Source of the DNA: Fluviicoccus sp. | Lineage (GTDB): Bacteria; Pseudomonadota; Gammaproteobacteria; Pseudomonadales; Moraxellaceae | Assembly: GCF_030646115.1 (NCBI RefSeq) | Contig: NZ_JAUSMX010000008.1 | Coordinates: 248,001-312,000 of the forward strand | DNA length: 64,000 nt | Reading direction: 5' to 3' | Shown here: piece after piece, positions 8,290 through 15,066 of the stretch | Layout of the letters: each line of letters begins with the position of its first letter | Numbering within the stretch: the stretch's first letter is position 1 | Notes under the pieces: model-generated | What the model was told of the DNA's origin: nothing | Database searches by the model: none | The model's input: only the letters and a program-made list of their open reading frames with translations | Made by a program: the position numbers and the translations under genes

Positions 8290-8466
8290 CGTAGGGCGCA
8301 ATGGAATTGCGCCTTACGTGTTGAGCGGGTAAGGGATTGGCCGTACTCTACATTCCGGCGTCTTGTGATAGAGGGTTCATATTCGTTGGATTGGGGTGGT
8401 GGCAGGGAAAATTCGGTGTGTACCCCGGATTGAAATCCGGCGCAATTCCATTGCGCCTTACGTGTT
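8290..8466 (+). mobile_element. RAYT element copy D: short deletion derivative
   Basis: This 177-bp copy has a left REP joined almost directly to the last 60 codons of the transposase region (GTTGAGCGGGTAAGGG onward) and an intact right REP. The left hairpin is followed by TTACGTGTT, normally found only outside the right end, so it looks like a solo REP fused to a 3' fragment. The junction lies in the shared bases GTTGAGCGGG. Confidence 0.8.
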
Positions 8467-8469
8467 TGA

Positions 8470-8541
8470 AAAGGGAAGGCGCTTGACCTGTTTAATCAGA
8501 ATAACTTACGGTTTGAAAAAATCGTTGAGATTAAGTGGTAG
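8470..8541 (+). other. Possible C-terminal tail of a lost toxin gene
   Basis: Directly after element copy D, an open frame without a start codon ends in LDLFNQNNLRFEKIVEIKW and stops at TAG 8539-8541, 8 bases before the next gene. The amino-acid pattern looks like real coding sequence. As with the tip at 5384-5692, it may be the last residues of a toxin truncated by the element. Confidence 0.4.
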
Positions 8542-8549
8542 GGATTATT

Positions 8550-9062
8550 ATGTTCTTGAATTTAAAAAGCCTTAAGAGCCCAGTTAAACTGGTTTACCAG
8601 CTGTCTCTGGACTTAAAGGCAAACCCTGCCAGGGTTACAAAAGCTCAAGCCTTGACTTTGGATCAGTCAAGACCCCTTTTTGGACTGAAGGGGACCTACG
8701 GTCTCTTTGGGTCCCAAGAGTGGTGGGACAATATTGTAAATGGAAAAATGCCACGCTTATATTTGTGTGGCGATATTATTGAAATATATAAGGCTGGTCT
8801 GGATGGCGATTCCGAGGATGATATTCAGTTGGATTTCAAAATTATGACGAGTGATGGAGATGTTTGCTCTGAGAGCTTTGAGGCTAACGATGTAAACGAC
8901 TACTCTCTTTTCAAGCTGGGAGCACAAGTCCATATACTTTATGTGCTTGATCCTTTAAAGGACCAAAGTCCTCTGGGTAATCAAAAGAATTATTCTAATA
9001 TTCTTTTGGAGATGGCTGTTGAAGACATCGTAGGGAGCAATGGAATTGCGCCGGATTTATGA
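8550..9062 (+). CDS. Hypothetical immunity-like protein with element-encoded C-terminus
   Basis: A soluble protein of about 170 residues, beginning MFLNLKSLKSPVKLVYQLSLD and containing an acidic middle region (GLDGDSEDDIQLDFKIMTSDGD). I recognise no family. A GTG at 8535 is in frame, but the ATG is favoured because the upstream tail ends at 8541. The last residues (VGSNGIAPDL) are read from the left REP of element copy E, so the native end has been replaced or extended by the element. AT-rich composition and position are as for the other island genes. Confidence 0.65.
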   Translation: MFLNLKSLKSPVKLVYQLSLDLKANPARVTKAQALTLDQSRPLFGLKGTYGLFGSQEWWDNIVNGKMPRLYLCGDIIEIYKAGLDGDSEDDIQLDFKIMTSDGDVCSESFEANDVNDYSLFKLGAQVHILYVLDPLKDQSPLGNQKNYSNILLEMAVEDIVGSNGIAPDL

Positions 9063-9419
9063 TACTGGCAAAATCCCCATCTCAACGCATGCCTCAAGGA
9101 AGAATCATGCCCGACTATCAACGTGCCTGGCACCCCGGCGGCACCAGTCACCCTCTTGCAAAGGCATCAAGGCGACCTGCTGGCAACGAAGGTATTGGGA
9201 GCATATGATCCGGGATGAGGAAGACTTCCGGGCGCATATGGATTACATTCATATCAACTCGGTGAAGCACGGTTATGTTGAGCGGGTAAGGGATTGGCCG
9301 TACTCTACATTCCGGCGTCTTGTTAAAGAGTGGCGTAATCGTTGGGTTGGGGGCAGGGAGGATTCGGTTTGTTCTCCGGACTGAGAAATCCGGCGCAATT
9401 CCATTGCTCCTTACGTGTT
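9029..9419 (+). mobile_element. RAYT element copy E: internally deleted derivative
   Basis: This 391-bp unit has both REP ends, each with one point change (GGAGCAAT on the left, TTGCTCC on the right). It shares both deletion junctions with copy C, including the join GGCACCA-GTCACCCTC and the loss of the HUH region. The two therefore descend from one deleted ancestor. Some 15 codons near the C-terminus differ (VKEWRNRWVGG). Confidence 0.85.
9040..9384 (+). pseudogene. Deleted RAYT transposase remnant (copy E)
   Basis: A 114-codon frame retains the transposase C-terminal part from RYWEHMIRDEEDF to [10 protein letters not shown], with an NS change in place of NP in the tyrosine motif (DYIHINSVKHGYV). 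The N-terminal half is out of frame and lacks the HUH motif. Confidence 0.7.
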
Positions 9420-9607
9420 GTGGGCTTGTAGGGTGACAAGTCGATATTTATAAATATAGAAGTAATTTTTTAATAATGATTTTTGGTTGTGGCGCTGCTT
9501 GGTTTTGGCTCTTGAGTATATGGGATTTTAATTTTCGACAAGAGCTGAAGGCTTAAAGTGGTTTAGAATTCCGAAGTTAAGTATCATTCACGTGAGATGA
9601 ATGCTTG

Positions 9608-10057
9608 ATGAACATGCAGGAGTGGGTGATGGCCTTTGAGGCAAGAGATTTATTGAGTGAAGATTGCGCACTATATGATTCATTAAATGTTACGGCGCCA
9701 ATTTATAATGTTAAATATCCAGAGTGTTGGCTAATTGATAAGACGCGCTCTGCCTATTTTATTCCGTTTGGCGGGAGGGGGGATTATCCGGCAGGCTCTG
9801 GAGAGCCGCCCAGCTACTATGGTTTCGTGTCTGAGGGTACAGTGGTATATGTTGGACTTAGGCTTTATAAAACTAGATGGGATGCCATTAATAACGGGGA
9901 GGTATATTTTTATTTTATTGAAGAAGTCTGGGGCGATGGTGAATTATTGGATGGATTTAATGAGGCGCTCTTGGTGTATGAAAGATGGAAAAAGAGAGAG
10001 TCCGGCTCGAAAGTGCTTGTTGCTAGTGTTGTGGTAGATAAATCTAAGACCTCGTAG
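9608..10057 (+). CDS. Hypothetical immunity-like protein
   Basis: A 149-residue soluble, acidic, aromatic-rich protein with no recognised domain. It has a glycine/proline loop (PFGGRGDYPAGSGEPPSYYGF) followed by beta-type segments (TVVYVGLRLYKTRWDA, GEVYFYFIEEVW). The start is uncertain: ATG 9608 or ATG 9614, with CAGGAG lying inside the frame. The stop TAG is supplied by the left end of the solo REP at 10053. The 188 bases upstream (9420-9607) are AT-rich; a short frame there ends in FRIPKLSIIHVR just before this gene, but I give it no weight. Confidence 0.65.
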   Translation: MNMQEWVMAFEARDLLSEDCALYDSLNVTAPIYNVKYPECWLIDKTRSAYFIPFGGRGDYPAGSGEPPSYYGFVSEGTVVYVGLRLYKTRWDAINNGEVYFYFIEEVWGDGELLDGFNEALLVYERWKKRESGSKVLVASVVVDKSKTS

Positions 10058-10080
10058 GGCGCAATGGAATTGCGCCGGAT
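10053..10080 (+). repeat. Solo REP hairpin
   Basis: A single left-type REP: CGTAG followed by GGCGCAAT-GGA-ATTGCGCC at 10058-10076. It lies between two convergent genes with no transposase sequence attached. It closes the tract of related repeats and may also act as a bidirectional 3'-end hairpin. Confidence 0.85.
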
Positions 10081-10082
10081 AC

Positions 10083-10634
10083 CTATGTTGCCCCCTTCAT
10101 AATGAACTGCACGGGAACGAACTCTGTCAACCAAACCCCATTATCCGCCTGAAAAAACCTGAACCCCTGCTGACGCATCCGCCGTGCCTCCACCCTCAGC
10201 ACCACCGGCTTCCCGTACCGCTGACCCACCGCCGCCGCCGTCTGCTCATCCTCCGACAAATGCACATGATGACGCTCACCGGGACGCAGGCCCTCCTTCA
10301 AAATCGAGTCCAGAAAACGGGTCGCCGTCCCGTGAAACAGCCACTCGGGCGGCTCCTTCTCCGGGTGCGTAATGGCAACAAGGCCGGTGGAATGCCCTTG
10401 TGCCGCCCGAATACGCAACCCGTCAGCCGACAGTGAAAACCGCTTTTTATCACTGGTGTCCACAACCTGTTGAATCAAATCCCGAGTCATGGCCCGGCCG
10501 GATTGGGCAGCGCCCTCCATAAGCGAGGCAATGTCAGCCCAGCCCTCACTGTCCAACGTCAGGCCAATGGCCTGAGGTTCATGCCGCAGCACAAAGCTCA
10601 GGAACTTGCTGGTGTCGTTGAGTATCTTGCTCAT
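10083..10634 (-). CDS. kptA: RNA 2'-phosphotransferase, Tpt1/KptA family
   Basis: A 183-residue KptA. In eukaryotes this enzyme removes the 2'-phosphate left at tRNA splice junctions using NAD; its bacterial substrate is not settled. The family motifs are all visible: [12 protein letters not shown] at the N-terminus, [14 protein letters not shown], and HHVHLSED, with the conserved Arg and His residues expected for NAD and phosphate binding. The C-terminus FIMKGAT is complete and ends 3 bases outside the solo REP. It is followed on the same strand by no close partner. There is no clear ribosome site. Confidence 0.93.
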   Translation of the reverse strand: MSKILNDTSKFLSFVLRHEPQAIGLTLDSEGWADIASLMEGAAQSGRAMTRDLIQQVVDTSDKKRFSLSADGLRIRAAQGHSTGLVAITHPEKEPPEWLFHGTATRFLDSILKEGLRPGERHHVHLSEDEQTAAAVGQRYGKPVVLRVEARRMRQQGFRFFQADNGVWLTEFVPVQFIMKGAT

Positions 10635-10668
10635 GAGGTGTTCAGCTTTCTGAAAATGAATCCGCGCC

Positions 10669-11268
10669 CTACAGCTTCTCCGCCACCGCCACGGTGTACG
10701 TCTTGCCCTGCTTCAACTTGTCGTAATTCCCGAATACTTCCTTGAACGTCCGTGAAATGAAGTCCCGCAAGCCATTGATGGTCACCACATAGAACTTGCC
10801 GCCCGGCTTCAAATGCGCCAAAGCATCGTACAAATACAGGTAATGCTGCTCATTCCCCACCTTCGCCGGAAGGTTGGAGAGGATGATGTCGAACTTGCGG
10901 TCGCCTACCTGGTTGAAGCCGTTGCTCAGGAACACCTCGGTGTTCTTCAGCCCGTTCGCCTCGCAATTGCGGCGCGCGTAGTCCACCGCCACAAAATCCT
11001 TGTCCAGCAACACTGACGTACCCTGCGGGCACTTCTTTGCCATCACCATGCCCAGCACGCCATAACCGCAGCCCACATCCAGACAGTCGGCGTCCGGCTT
11101 GAAGTCCACATGCTCCAGCAGCAGGCGGGAGCCTTCGTCCACCGCTTTCGGGGAAAACACGCCCCAGGTGGAACGGAAGGTGTAGTCATCGCCAAGCACA
11201 TTCTCGGTGAAGACAATATCTTGCCGCCACCGGGCAAGGGTGGCAGCGTCAACGGATGCTTTGCTCAT
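10669..11268 (-). CDS. Class I SAM methyltransferase, RsmC-like
   Basis: A 199-residue methyltransferase of the small-domain MTS family. It has the SAM-binding motif [15 protein letters not shown], an acidic residue after strand 2 (LLDKD), and the catalytic-loop motif SNLPAK in the position of NPPF/NPPY in RsmC. It is about half the length of RsmC, which has an extra N-terminal domain. Related short proteins act on 16S rRNA or other nucleic acid, so rRNA guanine N2-methylation is a reasonable guess but unproven. AGGA lies upstream of the ATG. Confidence 0.85.
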   Translation of the reverse strand: MSKASVDAATLARWRQDIVFTENVLGDDYTFRSTWGVFSPKAVDEGSRLLLEHVDFKPDADCLDVGCGYGVLGMVMAKKCPQGTSVLLDKDFVAVDYARRNCEANGLKNTEVFLSNGFNQVGDRKFDIILSNLPAKVGNEQHYLYLYDALAHLKPGGKFYVVTINGLRDFISRTFKEVFGNYDKLKQGKTYTVAVAEKL

Positions 11269-11278
11269 GAAAATCCTG

Positions 11279-11626
11279 TTACTGCGGGGCTGTTGCCGGA
11301 ACCGGCGTTGCCCTCATGTTTTGGTAGGCGGCCTCGGAGTCGGCCATTTGCTGTTTGCCATTTTCAACCAGTTTGCGGCCGTCCTCAACCAGCTTTTCCC
11401 CTTTGGTCTGGTCTTTTTTGCCGTCGGTAATCAACTCCTGACCCTTGGCAATCATTTTTTCGCCTTTGGCGACGGCCGAGCTGCCGCTGTTCCATTGCTT
11501 GGAAATGGCTTGGGCTTTTTCACCCCGCGCGGCCAGCTGGTCGCCAAACGATGGCTGGGCGGAGTTACTGGCGCAGCCGGTCAGGGTGAGGAGGCCAATG
11601 ATGGAAATCAACGTCAATGTTTTCAT
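11279..11626 (-). CDS. Small lipoprotein with charged heptad-like repeats
   Basis: A 115-residue lipoprotein with a clean type II signal (MKTLTLISIIGLLTLTGC) and Ser after the Cys. The mature part is highly charged and repetitive, with units of the form KGEKMIAKGQELITDGKK and KGEKLVEDGRKLVENGKQ, likely forming a long helix in the periplasm. The frame is open to 11746, but the start was set at the ATG that gives the signal peptide. Function unknown. It sits between the methyltransferase and ExoIII genes, all on the minus strand. Confidence 0.8.
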   Translation of the reverse strand: MKTLTLISIIGLLTLTGCASNSAQPSFGDQLAARGEKAQAISKQWNSGSSAVAKGEKMIAKGQELITDGKKDQTKGEKLVEDGRKLVENGKQQMADSEAAYQNMRATPVPATAPQ

Positions 11627-11729
11627 GGTCAGTTTCTCGCTGTTGAGGTGGCGCATCCGCCGTGTGCCGACGGTATGCCTCTGGGAAGCTAGCAAAACCG
11701 CCGGGGGACAACAAGTTGGCTGCCAATGA

Positions 11730-12497
11730 TCAGTCCTGATAATCAATAATCAACGGCGCGTGGTCGGAAAATCGCTGGTCGCGGTATACGGAAGCTGCCT
11801 TCAGGCGCGGGGCCAGATCGGGGGAGGTCACCTGATAGTCAATCCGCCACCCCACATTGTTGTCCCAGGCGCGGCCCCGGTTCGACCACCAGGTATATTC
11901 GGCCTGATCCGGCTGCAGCAGGGTGCGATGCGCGTCCACATAGCCCGCTTCGCCAAACAGCGTGTCCAGCCAGGCGCGTTCGTGCGGCAGGAAGCCGGAG
12001 TTTTTCTGGTTGCCGCGCCAGTTTTTCAAATCCACCGCCTTGTGCGCGATGTTCCAGTCCCCGCAAACCACCAGCGAGCGGTTTTCGGCCCGCCACTGGC
12101 GCATGCGCGGCATGAGTTCGCCCAGAAAGATGTCCTTGCGCGCCTGTGCCTCGTCGGAGGCAGAGCCGGAAGGCAGGTACAGCGACACCACCGTCAGGTC
12201 GCCGAACTGCGCTTCAATCCAGCGGCCTTCGGTGTCGCACAGCGGAAAGCCCAGCCCGCGCGACACCGCGTCCGGCTTTTGCCGCGAATAGATGGCCGTG
12301 CCGGCATAACCGGGACGTTCCGCCGGGAAGAATTCGCAAAACCAGCCGTGCGGCTGGTGGTCGGCGCTGATCTGGTGCGGCAGGATGCGGGTTTCCTGCA
12401 GGCAGGCGATATCAGCGCCGCTCTGGTCCAGCCACTCGAAAAAACCCTTGCTGCTGGCCGAACGCAGGCCGTTGACGTTGACGGAAATGATTCGCAT
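11730..12497 (-). CDS. Exodeoxyribonuclease III (ExoA/Crc family, catalytic residues intact)
   Basis: A 255-residue exonuclease/endonuclease/phosphatase-family protein for abasic-site repair. It lies head to head with pyrE, exactly where Pseudomonas carries crc, the Hfq-assisting RNA regulator. Unlike Crc, the catalytic residues are present: metal-binding Glu35 in CLQETR, GDWNIAH (Crc has GSLYVAH), NNVGWRIDY and the terminal FSDHAPLI (Crc has FSQH). It should therefore be an active nuclease, either exoA or a Crc homologue that kept the ancestral activity. The YLPSGS and KNWRGNQ stretches and the length are close to Crc. Confidence 0.9.
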   Translation of the reverse strand: MRIISVNVNGLRSASSKGFFEWLDQSGADIACLQETRILPHQISADHQPHGWFCEFFPAERPGYAGTAIYSRQKPDAVSRGLGFPLCDTEGRWIEAQFGDLTVVSLYLPSGSASDEAQARKDIFLGELMPRMRQWRAENRSLVVCGDWNIAHKAVDLKNWRGNQKNSGFLPHERAWLDTLFGEAGYVDAHRTLLQPDQAEYTWWSNRGRAWDNNVGWRIDYQVTSPDLAPRLKAASVYRDQRFSDHAPLIIDYQD

Positions 12498-12561
12498 GAC
12501 TGTATCGCCTGTGGGAAGCGGGCTATCATAACGTCATCCCCTGTTTGCCGGAAGAATTGTC

Positions 12562-13239
12562 ATGCATGACTATCAACGCGCCTTCATCAAGCTGGCCATG
12601 CACCGCGAAGTGCTGCGCTTCGGAGCCTTTACCCTCAAGTCCGGCCGCCACAGCCCCTATTTCTTCAATGCCGGCCTGTTCCGCGACGGCTTGTCGATGT
12701 CCGCGCTGGGTAATTGCTATGCCGAGGCCATCAATCGCGCCGGGGTGGAATTCGATGTCATTTTCGGGCCGGCCTACAAGGGCATTCCCATTGCCATTGC
12801 CGCAGCGGTGCAGCTGCACGACAAGTATCACATCAACAAGCCTTGGTGCTTCAACCGCAAGGAAGCCAAGGATCACGGCGAGGGCGGCACGCTGGTGGGC
12901 GAGCCGTTGAAGGGCCAGCGGGTGTTGATTGTGGATGATGTGATCACGGCGGGCACCGCCATCCGTGAAGTGATGCAGATTCTGGAGGCCCAGGGCGCCA
13001 AGGCGGCGGGCATTGTGGTGGCGCTGGACCGCCAGGAACGGGGCGGGGGTGATTTGTCCGCCATCCAGGAAGTCAGCATGCAGTTCGGCATCCCGGTGTT
13101 TTCCATCATCAAGCTGGACCACATTACCGAATACCTGCGTGAACGCGGCGGTCAGGAAGAAACCATCAAGCTGATCCAGGCCTACCAGTCCAAATACGGC
13201 TCTCGGGATCGTGACGACTGGCACGTGGGCGGGGCATGA
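12562..13239 (+). CDS. pyrE: Orotate phosphoribosyltransferase
   Basis: This 225-residue enzyme joins orotate to PRPP to give OMP in pyrimidine synthesis. It has the PRPP-binding signature [16 protein letters not shown], the [11 protein letters not shown] loop and the [13 protein letters not shown] flexible loop with the catalytic Lys. It is slightly longer than the E. coli enzyme because of its C-terminal tail. It is divergent from the ExoIII gene with a 64-base shared promoter region. Its stop overlaps the glutathione synthetase start by 4 bases. Confidence 0.97.
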   Translation: MHDYQRAFIKLAMHREVLRFGAFTLKSGRHSPYFFNAGLFRDGLSMSALGNCYAEAINRAGVEFDVIFGPAYKGIPIAIAAAVQLHDKYHINKPWCFNRKEAKDHGEGGTLVGEPLKGQRVLIVDDVITAGTAIREVMQILEAQGAKAAGIVVALDRQERGGGDLSAIQEVSMQFGIPVFSIIKLDHITEYLRERGGQEETIKLIQAYQSKYGSRDRDDWHVGGA

Positions 13240-14201
13240 CCATGTCCGTTAACCTGCTGGTGGTAATGGACGATATTTCGCAAATCAAGGTCAAGAAGGA
13301 CTCCAGCATCGCCATGCTGTGGGCGGCGGCGCGCCGGGGCTGGACCTTGTGGTATGCCGAGCAGGACGACCTGTATGTGCGTGACGGCGCTGCCTGCGGA
13401 CGTCTGAAACCCTTGCAGGTGTTTGAGTCGGCCGACCGCTGGCATCAATTCGGCGAGGCGGTGGACAAGCCGCTGGCCGAGATGCAGGTGGTGCTGATGC
13501 GCAAGGACCCGCCCTTCGACATGCGCTTCATCTACACCACCTATATCCTGGAGCGGGCGGAAGAAGCCGGAGTGCTGGTGGTCAACAAGCCGCAATCCTT
13601 GCGTGACTGCAACGAGAAGTTCTTCGCCACCTTCTTTCCCCATTGCATGGCTCCGACACTGGTGGCTTCGGATATGACGCGAGTGCGGGCCTTCATCGCC
13701 GAGCAGGGAGATGTCATCGTCAAGCCGATGGACGGCATGGGCGGCACCGGTATTTTCCGCTTGCAGCAGGGCGGGCTGAATATCGGAGCCACCCTGGAAA
13801 CGCTGACCCTGAACGGAACCTTGCCGATCATGGCGCAGCGCTTCATTCCCGAGATCGTCAAGGGCGACAAGCGCATCCTGCTGATTGACGGCGAGCCGGT
13901 GCCCTATTGCCTGGCGCGTGTGCCGCCGGCAGGGGAAACGCGCGGCAATCTGGCGGCGGGAGGCAGCGGTGTGCCGCAACTGTTGTCGCCGCATGATTAC
14001 TGGCTGGCGGCGCAGGTGGGCCCGGAACTCCGCAAGCGCGGCCTGCTGTTTGTGGGGTTGGATGTAATCGGTGATTACATTACCGAAGTCAACGTCACCA
14101 GCCCCACCTGTATCCGTGAAATTGACGCCCGCTATGGCTTTGGCATTGCCGACCGCTTGATGGCGGCGATTGAGAAAAAACTGGCGCTCCCCACCGTCTG
14201 A
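13236..14201 (+). CDS. gshB: Glutathione synthetase
   Basis: A 321-residue ATP-grasp enzyme that adds glycine to gamma-glutamylcysteine. The N-terminal domain ([22 protein letters not shown]) is typical of proteobacterial GshB. The ATP-grasp motifs [38 protein letters not shown] and the C-terminal [20 protein letters not shown] with metal ligands are all present. It overlaps pyrE by ATGA, so the pair is co-transcribed. ATG 13242 is an alternative start two codons in. Confidence 0.96.
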   Translation: MTMSVNLLVVMDDISQIKVKKDSSIAMLWAAARRGWTLWYAEQDDLYVRDGAACGRLKPLQVFESADRWHQFGEAVDKPLAEMQVVLMRKDPPFDMRFIYTTYILERAEEAGVLVVNKPQSLRDCNEKFFATFFPHCMAPTLVASDMTRVRAFIAEQGDVIVKPMDGMGGTGIFRLQQGGLNIGATLETLTLNGTLPIMAQRFIPEIVKGDKRILLIDGEPVPYCLARVPPAGETRGNLAAGGSGVPQLLSPHDYWLAAQVGPELRKRGLLFVGLDVIGDYITEVNVTSPTCIREIDARYGFGIADRLMAAIEKKLALPTV

Positions 14202-14213
14202 ACAGGAATACCC

Positions 14214-14885
14214 ATGTATCAACATACCCGTGTCGATGGTTCCGTGATTGACTTGCCGGTGGGCAAGGCAGTCTGCGTGGGCCGTAACTATGCCGCCCAC
14301 GCCCGTGAGCTGGGCAATGCCGTGCCGGAAACACCAATCCTGTTCCTGAAGCCGCGCACGGCCATGGCGCCGCTGTCGCCGGATTTTGCCATTCCGGCGG
14401 ATCGGGGCGGTTGCCACCATGAAACCGAGATTGCGGTTCTGATCGGCCGGACGGCGAAGAATATCCCGCTGGACGAAGCGCCCGCTGTCATTGCCGGTTA
14501 CGGCCTGGCGTTGGACCTGACACTGCGTGACCTGCAAAACCAGCTGAAGAAGCAGGGCTATCCCTGGGAAGTGGCCAAGGCCTTTGACGGGGCGTGTCCG
14601 CTGTCGCCGTTCATCAGCCCCGAGGCCATGGGTGATGTCACCACGGCGGAGTTGTCCCTGACTGTCAACGGTGAGCCGCGACAGCACGGGCAGGCGCAGG
14701 ACATGATCACCGGCATTTACGAACTGGTGGCTTATATCAGCCGCATCTTCACGCTGGAGCCGGGGGATGTGGTGCTGACCGGTACGCCGGAGGGTGTGGC
14801 GGCGCTGGCGGGCGGTGACCGGCTGGTGCTGTCGCTGGGCAATGGCGGCAAGGCGCTGGCGACCTTCATCACGGCTGTCCGTTAA
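14214..14885 (+). CDS. Fumarylacetoacetate hydrolase family protein
   Basis: A 223-residue enzyme of the FAH fold. It has the substrate/metal elements CVGRNYAAHARELGN, PILFLKPRTAM, and the metal-binding HHETEIAVLIG with Glu-x-Glu, plus GDVVLTGTPEGV. Single-domain members of this length act as acylpyruvases or oxaloacetate decarboxylases/tautomerases; the exact substrate is not readable from sequence. It follows gshB by 12 bases and probably ends that operon, being followed by a terminator. Confidence 0.92.
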   Translation: MYQHTRVDGSVIDLPVGKAVCVGRNYAAHARELGNAVPETPILFLKPRTAMAPLSPDFAIPADRGGCHHETEIAVLIGRTAKNIPLDEAPAVIAGYGLALDLTLRDLQNQLKKQGYPWEVAKAFDGACPLSPFISPEAMGDVTTAELSLTVNGEPRQHGQAQDMITGIYELVAYISRIFTLEPGDVVLTGTPEGVAALAGGDRLVLSLGNGGKALATFITAVR

Positions 14886-14899
14886 GACCGGGCTGCTGC

Positions 14900-14928
14900 G
14901 GCCGGACCCCTGCGTCCGGCCTTTGTTC
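14900..14928 (+). terminator. Rho-independent terminator of the pyrE-gshB operon
   Basis: A perfect 8-bp stem GGCCGGAC/GTCCGGCC with a 6-base loop is followed by TTTGTT, 15 bases after the stop of the FAH-family gene. Confidence 0.75.
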
Positions 14929-15066
14929 CATGCGTCAAGGGTTTTACCCTTTTCCGCCTTCCCTTTCGTCGCCTTGTCAGCAACTATCAAGCTATCCTGC
15001 CGAGCAATGCTCATCATTCCGCTGCATAAACGTACAAAAACAACATACGCTGCGGAGCCGTCTTTC

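Noticed and set aside
9420-9607. A third toxin tail ending FRIPKLSIIHVR before the 9608 gene
   Set aside because: The open stretch is short, is broken by a stop just upstream, and does not reach the element end, so it is not better than chance.
4274-10080. A CRISPR array, considered because of the repeated palindromes
   Set aside because: The repeats are irregularly spaced at hundreds of bases, are transposase ends, and there are no spacers or cas genes.
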